Source: a virus. Taken from it: DNA of 35,331 nt. The notes beneath the pieces are model-generated. The model did not search any database, was not told the DNA's origin, and saw only the letters and a list, made by a program, of their open reading frames with translations. A program made the translations under genes and the position numbers. The stretch spans positions 1 to 35,331 of IMG/VR virus record IMGVR_UViG_3300029319_000196, one strand, 5' to 3'. Position 1 is the first letter of the stretch. Each line of letters begins with the position of its first letter. Positions 22,015-32,600 of the stretch are shown piece by piece.

Positions 22015-22061
22015 ATGCACTTAATGTGCATATAAGCATCCAGGAAACTGGATGCTTTTTT
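22015..22061 (+). terminator. Strong rho-independent terminator after the Mom-like gene
   Basis: AAGCATCCAG (22034-22043) and CTGGATGCTT (22048-22057) form a perfect 10-bp stem capped by a GAAA tetraloop, followed by T's to 22061. A smaller hairpin, ATGCAC/GTGCAT with loop TTAAT (22015-22031), lies just upstream. Together they close the transcription unit that begins at the promoter at 20155. Confidence 0.93.
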
Positions 22062-22065
22062 ATTA

Positions 22066-22073
22066 CTAAATAA
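22066..22073 (+). promoter_or_regulatory. Weak late-promoter-like box upstream of the 1961-aa gene
   Basis: CTAAATAA resembles the 3' part of the T4 late box but differs at three positions. It is the best candidate in the 40 bases between the terminator and the ATG at 22102, where a new start is expected because the terminator closes the upstream unit. Confidence 0.3.
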
Positions 22074-22101
22074 TCCATAACAAGAACTATAGTGTAATAA
22101 G

Positions 22102-25100
22102 ATGGGTCTTTCCAGATTAGATAATTTTCTGAAGTCTTCGCGTGGTACTATTCTTTATGTCGATCCTAACAGTCTAGATGCGACTGATAGTATTGAAAAT
22201 CAAGGTAATTCTCTGACACGTCCATTTAAAACAATCCAACGTGCTTTAATTGAAGCAGCAAGATTCTCATACCAGAGAGGTCTTGATAATGATAGATTTG
22301 GAAATACAACTATTTTACTATATCCAGGTGATCATGTCGTTGATAATAGACCTGGATTTATCATTGATGGTACTAATCAATATAAGTTGAGAAATGGTGG
22401 TACGACTAATGATCTTCCTCCATATGATCTTGCATCAAATTTTGATCTGAGTTCTCCAGATAATGAATTATATAAAGTAAACAGTATCTACGGTGGTGTA
22501 ATCATCCCTAGAGGTACATCAATTGTTGGATTAGATCTTCGTAAGACCAAGGTTCGTCCTAAGTATGTACCAAATCCAGAGAATGATGCTATTGAAAGAT
22601 CTTGTTTGTTCAGAGTAACTGGAGCTTGTTATCTCTGGCAATTCAGTATGTTTGATGGTGATCCAAATGGAGTTGTTTATAGAGATTACACTGCGAATAC
22701 TGCAGTTCCAAACTTCTCTCACCACAAACTTGCGTGTTTTGAATATGCAGATGGAAAGAATCGTACCTTTATTAGAGACGAATTTCTTAATTTTGAATCA
22801 GATCTAACAGATCTCGAAATGTATTATGCTAAGGTCGGACTTGTTTACGGTCAGTCCTCTGGAAGACCTATTGAACCAGACTTCCCAACTAACACCTTAG
22901 ATATTCAACCAAAAATTGATGAAACAAGAATTGTTGGATCATCAGGTCTTTCTGTAGGTATTACTAGTATTAGATCTGGTGATGGAACTACTCCAAGCAA
23001 TACGATTACATTAACTACAAATATTGATGTAAATGGACTAGATGTTGATACTCCCTTTAGAGTTGAGGGTGTTGTTGCTGGTGGATATAATGGTCAATTT
23101 GTCGTAAATCAGAAATTATCTTCCAATCAAATTCAATACAAAGTCCAAAATCCTCCAGCAATTGCACTTCCTGCTACTGCTGGTGCATCTTTATCATTAC
23201 AGTCTGATACAGTAACATCAGCATCACCATATATCTTCAACATCTCTCTGAGATCCGTTTTTGGTATGTGCGGAATGCTTGCTGATGGAGATAAGGTTAC
23301 TGGATTCAAGTCAATGGTCGTGGCACAGTTCACGGGTATTGGTCTTCAAAAGGATGATAAGGCATTTGTTGTCTTTAACCAAGATTCTCCACCAACAGGT
23401 AATTATGATGACAATACCATTGCTGGTAATGAAACAATAAGTAATAATTCCAGAGCAAGATATAAACCAAAGTATAAGAACTTCCATATTAAGGTTACAA
23501 ATAATTCAATTATTCAGGCAGTTTCTGTTTTCGCTATTGGATTTGCAGAACACTTTGTAACTGAATCTGGTGGTGACATTTCTATCACCAACTCCAACTC
23601 CAACTTTGGTGCTAAAGCACTGGTTGCGGAAGGATTTAAGGCAGATGCATTTGCTCAAGATGACATTGGATATATTACTCACATCATTCCGCCAAAAGAA
23701 ATTCCTCTGACCGAAAGTTCTCTTGAGTTTGAGGCAATTGATGTATCTAAGACAGTTGGTGTTGGTTCTACTGGACAATTATTCTTATATGATCAAACTA
23801 ACCAAGACGTTCCACCAGAGAATGTTCTTGAGGGATACAGAGTTGGTGCTAGAGAAAATGATCAAGTAAAACTTCTCATTGGTTCCGATGAATACCAAGC
23901 AAGAGTTGTAATGTCTGGATCTCAGACAAGTTCTGAGAAGACTTTTAGTGTTGAAAGAAATGTATCTGGAATTAATAGTATTGGAAGATACAGTAAAGAT
24001 GGATTTGATAATGTAATTACATTAAAAAATGCCCATACTTTTGCAAATGGAGAATCTATTCGTGTTATTAGTGATGATGGTCAACTTCCAGATGGATTAA
24101 GTCCAAATACTGTTTACTATGCTATTACTGATACTAATGTTCTGAGTGGACTGACCACCAATAGAAATATTAAAATTGCTAAAACGTTCAACGATGCGAT
24201 TAATGCGGATAATGTCGTAATTAATGAAAAGGGTGGTAATTTACGTGTTGTAAGTAGAGTTTCTGATAAAAACTCCGGTGATATTGGACACCCAATCCAG
24301 TTTGATACTACAAACAATCAGTGGTATGTAAAGGTTTCAACTGCTTCAACTGAAAATACGATTTATTCTACAGTAGTCGGACTTGGAGTGGCAAATCTTG
24401 GATCAGCAACCCCAAGAACATTCATATCTAGAAAAACTGATAATAGAAACGCAGAAGATATTCTATACAAACTAAGATATGTAATTCCATCAACAGCAGA
24501 TGTTTCAAGACCACCTACAGATGGATTTATTTTACAAGAATCTAATACATCAATTGGATCAACTGATGCGGAAATTCAAACATACTTTGGAACTGGATCT
24601 ATTACGAATGTAAACCAGCAAAGAAACTTTAAGTTTATTGCAGGTGCTAATTGGTCAAACCTTGAAGCAAGAATTGATACAGAACTTCCACACAAACTCT
24701 CAATTGGTTCTGAAGTCGAAATTATCAATGTCAAAAGTACTCTAAATCCAACTGGTCTTGGAAATTCTGGATTTAATAGAAATTATTCTGTAACAGGAAT
24801 TAATAGTGCAAAGCAATTTACCGTTGGTCTTGCAACAAATCCTGGCGCATTTGACACTGATACTACATTAAGAACTGTAGATCTTCCTCACTTTAAGAGA
24901 AAGAAATTTGATAATACATTCTATACTTATAGAATTAGTGAGTCTCAACAGTACATTGCTGGAGAGCAAGATGGTGTATATTATCTGACTGTTCTTAATG
25001 CATCCAATTCTCCAACAGTAACACCATTTACTGAAGAAAAATTCTCTCAACCAGTTAAGAATCTTTTCCCACAAACTGACAGAGATACTCCAAACTCAGA

Positions 25101-27987
25101 TCCAGATGAATCCAAATGTTTCGCATCTTCTGGATTGATTGGTGAAGTTGTTGTAAATGATCCTAAGAAGAGTGTAACCAAAGAAACTACAAATAAATTT
25201 GTTCGTGATGTTAATATTGGTTTTGGTATAACTGATCTTGCTTCTCAGTCAGGAACTGCTCATACAATTTACACTCAAGTAGATCATGGTTTTAATAGAG
25301 CTACTAGCTTGAGTATTGTTAATCCTGGTTCTGGATACGGTTCTGGAGCACCAGCAAATATTTACAATGCAAGATTAGTTGGTGGTGCTAGTGATGGCAA
25401 ACATGCTACTGCTAAAATTACTGTAAACGGTAGTGGTACAATTACTGCTGTTAAATTGATGGATGGTGGTAGTGCATATGGTGTTGGTAATACTTTAACT
25501 GTCGCTGGAGTTGCTCAAACAACAGGTTTCTCTGAAGCGGTAGTTCGTGTTGATTCAGTTTACAGTAATGTCGGAGATACTGTTAAAGTAATTGGTATTT
25601 CATCTGAGGGATATTCAAAATTTAATGATCTTTACAGAATTACTAGTGTCACATCAGATAGAACTTTTAATGCAGTATCTGTTAATACTAATGTAAACAG
25701 ATCTGTTTTGGGTCTCGGTGTTACAGCATGTGCTGAGGCATATGGATACTTAACGGGAGAATCAATAAGAGTTTCTGGTTTAACTTATGATCATACTTCT
25801 GGTATTGCAACTGTAACTTCTTCAAATGCACATGGACTTGCTGTTGACCAAAAAGTTAAATTAACTGGAGCAAATCAATCTCAATATAATGGTGATTTTA
25901 TTGTTACAGAAATTCTTGACGATTTATCACTTCCTACATATTCATTCTCAGTTAGAATTGGTGTAGGAACTGCATCTCCATCCGCAACTGGCACAATCTT
26001 TGCTTACAGAGAAGGTGTTTCATCCAATGATGGTATTATCACAGTTGATAATGAAAATCTCAATGGAAGAATGGTTGCAAATTATGCAGGTATAACAACT
26101 ACGCTTTCTGCAACAATTTCAAGTCCATCAGATGAAAACATTTCTCTATCTGGAATAGCACAACTCGATGTTAATATTGGAGATTATCTTGCAATTGAAG
26201 ATGAAATTGTAAGGATTAAAACAACTGTTACGGGATTGAATCCTTTAACTGTTTTCCGTGGCGTTCTGGGAACAAGAAGAAAGGCACATGCTGCAAATTC
26301 AGTTGTCAGAAAGATTTTTATAAATCCTGTTGAATTTAGAAGACACTCGATTATTCGTGCTTCTGGTCATACTTTTGAATATGTTGGATTCGGTCCTGGT
26401 AATTACTCAACTGCATTACCAGATAAGCAAGATAGACAAATCAGTGCAGATGAAGAACTCTTAGCACAATCAACTAAGAGAGAAGGTGGAATTAACTTCT
26501 ACACAGGAATGAATGATAAGGGTATTTCTTACTCTGGTAATAAAAAATTAAGTACAATTACTGGAAGTGAAGAAATCTTTGATACTCCTATTAAAACGAT
26601 CACTGGTGAGGATATTTCAAACGTACCTGCACTTAATGTAATTAGTCCTGTTGAAGGATCTTTCAGTAGATCAATTCGTGTTGAGGGTGGTGCAGACAAC
26701 AAGGTTGCATCTGAATTTAATGGTCCTCTGATTGTTAATAATAAGATCACTTCGAACTCTCCCAAAGGTATTGAAGCAAATTCATTATTCCTTCAGGGTG
26801 ATGCTACTGTTTCTAGAAAACAAACTGTAGGAATTTCTACTCCTGTTCTTTCTGGAAACCCAGGTGATGTTGTTTACTATGCAAATCCAGATGAGGGAGG
26901 ATATGTTGGATGGATTTATACACAAGCAAATGATTGGAGAAGATTTGGTAATGTAAGTCTTTCTAAGGATCTTGATATTAACACTCTTGACAAATTGGGA
27001 ATCGGAGCAACTAGTGTTTTAAATTCTCTCTTAAGAGTTGGTTCTGATATATTCACTGTTAATGAAGATGGTGTTGGAATTGGAACTACTGCTTCTGGTT
27101 ATTCTCTGAACATAATTGGCGATGCCAATATCTCTGGAATGATTACTGCAACTGAATTTGTTGGTTCTGGTCAATATTTGACAAACTTAAATGCTGCAGC
27201 AACTGGATGGGACAATGCTACTGATGCTCTCTATAATAGTGATTTAAGTAAAAATGTTGGAATTGGCACTACAGTACCAAGATTTGTCTTAGAAGTTGGT
27301 CATATTGGACAAACTACGAAGACCTTCCAAGTAAATGGCAAATCTGAATTTACCGATACTCTTACTGCTAATGCAGTGGCAGTTGGTGGAGCATTGACTG
27401 CTGTAGGAACTTATACAATTGACAATGTTACTTCAGGATTGATTCGTGCTTCACAAATTTCTGTTGGAACTCAAAGTCCTACAGAGTTGGCATCTTTCCA
27501 AGTTGGTAGTGGAAGTGATCTTTTAGTTGTTAAGTCAGATGGACATTTAGGAATCGGCACAACGGCACCAAGAGCAGATGTTGACATTCTTGGTCATGCA
27601 AGAATTAGAACTCAGTCTGAAGATGCTAGAACAGTTAATTCTGTTTCTGGTGAAGTCACTCTTGATCTCAGCTTAGCACAAACTTTCTATGTTGGTGGTG
27701 GTGCAGGAAATATTACTGACTTTATTGTTGCGAATCCGCCGCATGGTAGTAGTACGTTCACTTTAGTTGTGACAAATACAAATCCTCCGAAGAGTATTGC
27801 TATTGATTCATTCAAGATGCAAAGTAATGGTGCTGTTGTTGATGTCAAATGGCCAGGAGGAGTTGTTCCAATTGTAACGAATGCTGCTAATGCCGTTGAC
27901 ATCTATTCATTCAAGATTCTTAACGGTCAAACATTAGAAACTCAAAGAGTTCTCTATGGAGTCATCGGAGGTCAAAACTTCTCATGA
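22102..27987 (+). CDS. Giant fibre/baseplate-associated structural protein with pectate-lyase-like N terminus
   Basis: A 1961-residue virion protein. Residues about 15-130 look like the start of a right-handed beta-helix (ILYVDPNSLDATDSIENQGN, RPFKTIQRALIEAARFSYQ, TILLYPGDH), with a VIIPRGTSIVGLDLR continuation. The middle is a long chain of beta-rich modules (for example IRVSGLTYDHTSGIATVTS, NPGSGYGSGAPANIYNARLV). The C-terminal third has fibre-shaft stripes (GIGTTASGYSLNIIGDANIS, NVGIGTTVPRFVLEV). The last ~115 residues (VTLDLSLAQTFYVGGGAGN..., DVKWPGGVVPIVT) form a terminal domain also found in the 577-aa protein at 32728. T4-like cyanophages carry such giant ORFs; T4 gp10 or a long-fibre role are possible. 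Its TGA overlaps the next ATG (ATGA). Confidence 0.8.
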   Translation: MGLSRLDNFLKSSRGTILYVDPNSLDATDSIENQGNSLTRPFKTIQRALIEAARFSYQRGLDNDRFGNTTILLYPGDHVVDNRPGFIIDGTNQYKLRNGGTTNDLPPYDLASNFDLSSPDNELYKVNSIYGGVIIPRGTSIVGLDLRKTKVRPKYVPNPENDAIERSCLFRVTGACYLWQFSMFDGDPNGVVYRDYTANTAVPNFSHHKLACFEYADGKNRTFIRDEFLNFESDLTDLEMYYAKVGLVYGQSSGRPIEPDFPTNTLDIQPKIDETRIVGSSGLSVGITSIRSGDGTTPSNTITLTTNIDVNGLDVDTPFRVEGVVAGGYNGQFVVNQKLSSNQIQYKVQNPPAIALPATAGASLSLQSDTVTSASPYIFNISLRSVFGMCGMLADGDKVTGFKSMVVAQFTGIGLQKDDKAFVVFNQDSPPTGNYDDNTIAGNETISNNSRARYKPKYKNFHIKVTNNSIIQAVSVFAIGFAEHFVTESGGDISITNSNSNFGAKALVAEGFKADAFAQDDIGYITHIIPPKEIPLTESSLEFEAIDVSKTVGVGSTGQLFLYDQTNQDVPPENVLEGYRVGARENDQVKLLIGSDEYQARVVMSGSQTSSEKTFSVERNVSGINSIGRYSKDGFDNVITLKNAHTFANGESIRVISDDGQLPDGLSPNTVYYAITDTNVLSGLTTNRNIKIAKTFNDAINADNVVINEKGGNLRVVSRVSDKNSGDIGHPIQFDTTNNQWYVKVSTASTENTIYSTVVGLGVANLGSATPRTFISRKTDNRNAEDILYKLRYVIPSTADVSRPPTDGFILQESNTSIGSTDAEIQTYFGTGSITNVNQQRNFKFIAGANWSNLEARIDTELPHKLSIGSEVEIINVKSTLNPTGLGNSGFNRNYSVTGINSAKQFTVGLATNPGAFDTDTTLRTVDLPHFKRKKFDNTFYTYRISESQQYIAGEQDGVYYLTVLNASNSPTVTPFTEEKFSQPVKNLFPQTDRDTPNSDPDESKCFASSGLIGEVVVNDPKKSVTKETTNKFVRDVNIGFGITDLASQSGTAHTIYTQVDHGFNRATSLSIVNPGSGYGSGAPANIYNARLVGGASDGKHATAKITVNGSGTITAVKLMDGGSAYGVGNTLTVAGVAQTTGFSEAVVRVDSVYSNVGDTVKVIGISSEGYSKFNDLYRITSVTSDRTFNAVSVNTNVNRSVLGLGVTACAEAYGYLTGESIRVSGLTYDHTSGIATVTSSNAHGLAVDQKVKLTGANQSQYNGDFIVTEILDDLSLPTYSFSVRIGVGTASPSATGTIFAYREGVSSNDGIITVDNENLNGRMVANYAGITTTLSATISSPSDENISLSGIAQLDVNIGDYLAIEDEIVRIKTTVTGLNPLTVFRGVLGTRRKAHAANSVVRKIFINPVEFRRHSIIRASGHTFEYVGFGPGNYSTALPDKQDRQISADEELLAQSTKREGGINFYTGMNDKGISYSGNKKLSTITGSEEIFDTPIKTITGEDISNVPALNVISPVEGSFSRSIRVEGGADNKVASEFNGPLIVNNKITSNSPKGIEANSLFLQGDATVSRKQTVGISTPVLSGNPGDVVYYANPDEGGYVGWIYTQANDWRRFGNVSLSKDLDINTLDKLGIGATSVLNSLLRVGSDIFTVNEDGVGIGTTASGYSLNIIGDANISGMITATEFVGSGQYLTNLNAAATGWDNATDALYNSDLSKNVGIGTTVPRFVLEVGHIGQTTKTFQVNGKSEFTDTLTANAVAVGGALTAVGTYTIDNVTSGLIRASQISVGTQSPTELASFQVGSGSDLLVVKSDGHLGIGTTAPRADVDILGHARIRTQSEDARTVNSVSGEVTLDLSLAQTFYVGGGAGNITDFIVANPPHGSSTFTLVVTNTNPPKSIAIDSFKMQSNGAVVDVKWPGGVVPIVTNAANAVDIYSFKILNGQTLETQRVLYGVIGGQNFS

Positions 27988-29636
27988 GTGAATTATTTCC
28001 AAACGTAAATACAACGTTGGATCTTAATGGTCCAACGTTGGTCTTCACCGAAAATCCTGTCGGACTTACGACAAATCATCGAGGTTCTGTAACACTGTCT
28101 GGATTTGCTACTGCAATATTTCCAGAGGGACAGACAGAAAGATCATCAAATACTGGATCAATTGTTTATCAGTGGTATAACAATAACGGACCTTTAATCG
28201 ATAGTATTAACGTAATTGGATCAGCAACTACAAGTCTTACAGTCACAAATCTTTTAAATCCCATAAACGCCCAAGATCAATTTTTTCTTCGCGCAGACTA
28301 TATTCCTTCGGCATATGCAAATGGAACAACTGGAAATGCAGTAGTAGATCCGAAAGATTCTGACACAGCTATTGTAATTACTGCACCTGAAATATCAGTG
28401 TCTGTTGCTACAACTCCAGTAACTACTGCAGAAAACCAAAATGCAACCTTTAACGTATCTGCATCTATTACAGATAATAGTGCATTATCATATCAATGGA
28501 GAATTGATGGACAAATCATAAATGAACGTGCATATGCTAGTGGCGATCAATCAACAACGTATACAGTTACGACAGGGGACATTGATGGACAAAATCTTGG
28601 TATTGGAACTTATCTTGTAAATTGCACAGTATCAAATCCAAACGCAATACCTTCTCAAGTAGTAAGTGATGACATATTATTAAATGTTGTTTCTGCAAGG
28701 TCTATACTTGCGTATGAACTAGTAGATTCTTCTTGGAATGGTGGAGGAGTTAAAGATTTAGTCAATCAAGGATTCTTAGAATTTGACGCAAATGACTCTG
28801 ACGAAAGATCTATTGTAATATATCCAACAGAGAAAGATGTTGATGTTCTTATTACTTTAGGTGGTTCTAAGGGTGATACTAAAAATGGAAATCGTGGTGG
28901 TGAGGGTGGATTATCTTCTTTCCGATTAACTTTAAATCAAAATGAAGAATACTTCATTAGACTTGGTGTTCCATATTCAGTTGGCGGTAGTAATGATTTT
29001 GGTGGAGTTGTTGGTGGGGGAGGAGCATCCATTTTTCATAGAAGAGCAAACCGAGTTGCAGTCTGCGGCGGAGGCGGCGGTGGTGGACAAAATAATAGAG
29101 GTGGTGATGGTGGTGGAGTAAATCTTGCTGGAGAAGACGGTGTAGGAAGAAATGGTGGAAACGGAGGAGTAAGATTTGATATCGGTGAATTAGATGACGT
29201 TGGATCGTATGCAAAAACAGTGAACTTTAATAACACTACATCGTATAGTAATAATGCAAATAACGTAGTTGGAGGAAAACTTTCAACGTGTACTGTAGGC
29301 GATTACTGGGCGAATCAAGGTTATTCTCAATGTCAAAACTTAGGTAATATAAAGTATAGAAACTCTAGTGGAACTGAAATTACACAAACCGCACAGATAG
29401 ATAGAGGTTACAAAGCAGGAGGAAACTTTAGAAGAAATGGCGGAAATGGTAGTGGAAATCAAGGAGGTGGAGGCGCTGGAGTTGAAGGTGGATCAGCAGC
29501 ATTATCGGATGGATCCGGTGGTGGAGGTGGATCTGGATATTCTAATGGAGAAATTACTATAATTTCTTCAACTGTTGGTGGCAATAATGATTATGGTTAT
29601 ATAAAAATTGAAGATTATGGTAGTACTTTAACATAG
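27984..29636 (+). CDS. Glycine-rich tail-fibre adhesin with Ig-like domains
   Basis: Predicted host-recognition protein of 550 aa. The first half has Ig-like beta-sandwiches (FTENPVGLTTNHRGSVTLSG, SIVYQWYNN; then VTTAENQNATFNVSASITDN, SALSYQWRIDGQ). From about residue 290 it is glycine-rich: GGSKGDTKNGNRGGEGGLSS, then a GGGGGGG tract with GGDGGG and GRNGGNGG (about residues 350-395), and a second glycine block near 480-525. Such Gly blocks recall gp38-like adhesins of T4-related phages, where polyglycine sandwiches display receptor-binding loops. The start overlaps the stop of the 1961-aa gene. The stop lies directly before a perfect late promoter. The receptor cannot be read from the sequence. 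Confidence 0.75.
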   Translation: MSELFPNVNTTLDLNGPTLVFTENPVGLTTNHRGSVTLSGFATAIFPEGQTERSSNTGSIVYQWYNNNGPLIDSINVIGSATTSLTVTNLLNPINAQDQFFLRADYIPSAYANGTTGNAVVDPKDSDTAIVITAPEISVSVATTPVTTAENQNATFNVSASITDNSALSYQWRIDGQIINERAYASGDQSTTYTVTTGDIDGQNLGIGTYLVNCTVSNPNAIPSQVVSDDILLNVVSARSILAYELVDSSWNGGGVKDLVNQGFLEFDANDSDERSIVIYPTEKDVDVLITLGGSKGDTKNGNRGGEGGLSSFRLTLNQNEEYFIRLGVPYSVGGSNDFGGVVGGGGASIFHRRANRVAVCGGGGGGGQNNRGGDGGGVNLAGEDGVGRNGGNGGVRFDIGELDDVGSYAKTVNFNNTTSYSNNANNVVGGKLSTCTVGDYWANQGYSQCQNLGNIKYRNSSGTEITQTAQIDRGYKAGGNFRRNGGNGSGNQGGGGAGVEGGSAALSDGSGGGGGSGYSNGEITIISSTVGGNNDYGYIKIEDYGSTLT

Positions 29637-29644
29637 TATAAATA
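29637..29644 (+). promoter_or_regulatory. T4-type late promoter (perfect TATAAATA)
   Basis: TATAAATA directly follows the TAG stop of the glycine-rich adhesin gene and lies 32 bases before the next ATG. It would start a late transcript for the 1011-aa and 577-aa fibre genes and the truncated gene at the window end. GGGGGAGAG follows as a ribosome site. Confidence 0.8.
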
Positions 29645-29676
29645 ATAAAAACTAAGCGGGGGAGAGTGAACCCGAA

Positions 29677-32600
29677 ATGGCAGTAAGTAAGAATTTTGTC
29701 GTAAAAAATGGTATTGAGGTTAATGAAAACCTCATTGTGGCAGATTCTATCACAAACAGAGTTGGCGTTGGGTCTACAACACCAAATGCAACTCTTGACG
29801 TTAAAGGAAAAGTAGCATCAAATACAGCTACTATCACAGATCAGTTCATTGTTGGATCATCTGGAACAGTATTTAATGTTTACTCCAATGAAGCAAACAT
29901 TGTTGGAGGTGGAGATACTGTTATAATTGGCGGAAAAACCAGTATCGATAATTCATTAACAGTTGAACAACTAGCTACTTTCAAGTCTTCAGTTGTTATT
30001 GATAGTGCTGCAACTCTTAGACTTCCAGTTGGTGCAACAACTGAAAGACCTTCCCCTGCAGAAATAGGTCAAATAAGATACAATAATACTCTCAATACAT
30101 TTGAAGGATATGGTGGGGGTAATGTTTGGAATAGTCTTGCTGGATTAAGAGACGTTGATTCTGACACATTCATCATTGCAGAAAGTATACCGAGTGCAGA
30201 TGAAGATATTCTATACATTTATAATAAGGGTGTATTATCTGGAACAATTTCATCTACTGAGAAAAATTTTGTAGGCGTTGTTTCGGCAAATAGTTACTTA
30301 GGAGAAGGTGGCAATTTAACTCTTGGAACTGGAAATACAGATGGCAATTTAGTAACACCTGGCGCACTCAATACATTTACATCTAATACTAAATTAATTG
30401 ATAGTATTGATGATCTTAATGAATTGGCACTTAATATAATTAAGAATACTACAGTCACAGAAGTTGATTTTTCAGCAGATACACTTGCTGGAGGTTCTCC
30501 ACTTACAGTTACTGCAACAGTAACTCATACTGGCAATGCTGACTTTTATGATTATGATTGGGGAGATGGAAATATTGACTACAATCAATCTACTGCTAAT
30601 AAATCTCATACCTATACTAATCCTCTTGGAGGAGTTTTCAGTGTTGCAGTAACTGCAAAAGATAGTAGTGGTGCTGGAGCAGGAAGTAGTCAAACTCAGA
30701 CTAGAAGCAATTATATTACTGTATACACTCCAGATCCTGATGTCACATTTGAACTTTACAGAACAACCACTGGAGGAACTGCACTTACAGGAAACGATCT
30801 ATATGTTCTTGAGGGAGAATACCTGTACTTAGATAATAATACTACAAGAACATCAAATGGAGTAAGTCCTACATATTCCATAAATTGGGGAGATGAATCT
30901 GCTATTTCTCTTGTTAATAGTAATACTGTTGGTGGTGGAGCCAGTGAAAGTGCTCCTAGACTTGGGCATCAGTGGGTTGAAGGTACAAAGAGCACTGGAT
31001 TAGATACGATTACTTTAACTCTCGCAACACATACAACTGCTGATCCAGCAATTCTTCCACTAAGTGGCACAAAACAAATCAAAGTATATGAAGATACTCC
31101 AACTTTACCAAATGATTTAAGCACTAAAACTTTACCACCACCAGCAACTGTTGGAGTACCTGCAAGACTTGCTGTTGGATTTGCCGATAATATTCCAGGT
31201 GGAACGAGTTTAACTGCAGGAAATGCTGTAAATAGAGTGACTGGAGTCGCAACTGCTGGACCTCTTCAATCTTTTGCATATAATGCTGACAGTGGATTTT
31301 TACAGGCATTAGTGAATGGAGTAGGTCGTGGTGGAAGAACTCTCACTACTGGTGATCAATCTGGAACTTATACCGATTTGATAATTTTCTCCGAACAAGA
31401 TTATCAACTTTTAGACGCGGATGGTGATGATGTTACACTTGCAAATAGCATTTATTATCCTGGATTTGCTAGGGGATTTAAAGCAGGTATTACCAGTTCG
31501 TCTTTACCATTTGGTATGAATGGTATGCAACTAACTCATACTGAAAGTGGTAATACAAATGTTGCCGAGTTTATGCGTGACTATCTAACAGTAACTCCTA
31601 CCGTTAGTATTGCATCTGCACAAGTTACTGAGTTAAGTGGATCAAATAAAAGGTTTGTCTCTGGAATTCCTCACTATAGGACAGGAGATCAAATCAGAGT
31701 AAGTGGTTTATCAGTAGACAATTTGACAGGAAATACTTATGCAGATGCTACAAATATTATTGAAATTGATGATTCCACGAATTTGGAGGGAACAACTGGA
31801 AGTTCAATAACCAATAGTGATTTCAATTATCTCGCAATTAATAATCTCATTTCTCCAATGTTGACAGGATCAATTCCAAATGCGGGAGTTGGTACAATAA
31901 CTGGATATGATGTGGGAATTTTGCCTGTTGACATAACTAGTGCCAATGTTAAGTGTATCAACAAATTAAAAGTTCGCGCACAAAATAATAATGGATTTGG
32001 TTCATATACAAGTGATCTTGTTACTAAAGTTATGGTTCATAATGCGGAACAAAGTGGAATTAGTGAGATTGCAATTCCTGTCGCTGATGCACTAGGATCA
32101 ATTTATGATGACGATGGTGTTAGAATCTTTGACTTTAACGCAGCAACCGCAGATAATCCATCATTTAATGGATCTACTAATTTCTATACTAACAATCCAT
32201 ATACTGAGTCTTCTGATCCTGGAGTATCAGGAACAAAAGAGGCAACTATTAGATTTGGCGTCCTGAAGCATGATGTTACTGATTATTCTAATGGATACTT
32301 ACCAGTAGGACCAGATAGAACTCTTGATACAGGAACTCAATATTTTACTTTTGCATTTAGAAGACAATTAGTTGCAAACTTTACTGTAAATATTAATAGT
32401 TCTACTGGCATTCATGGTCTTTGGATTGCTGCACCAGGAACTCAAATAGATAGTACTAGTGGTTTAAATGGATGGTTAAATGCCAGTGCCACATATGCTG
32501 GTTCTGGCGTTCCAGGATCTGGTGCTGGTGGTAATGGAAGTGATGGTTGTGCCTTTACTTCTGGTGATAGAGTTACAACAGGATCAGCAATAAATGATGC

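Noticed and set aside
28957-29236. Minus-strand His/Pro-rich open frames opposite the glycine-rich region
   Set aside because: They are the reverse reading of the GGN glycine codons and have no start signals.
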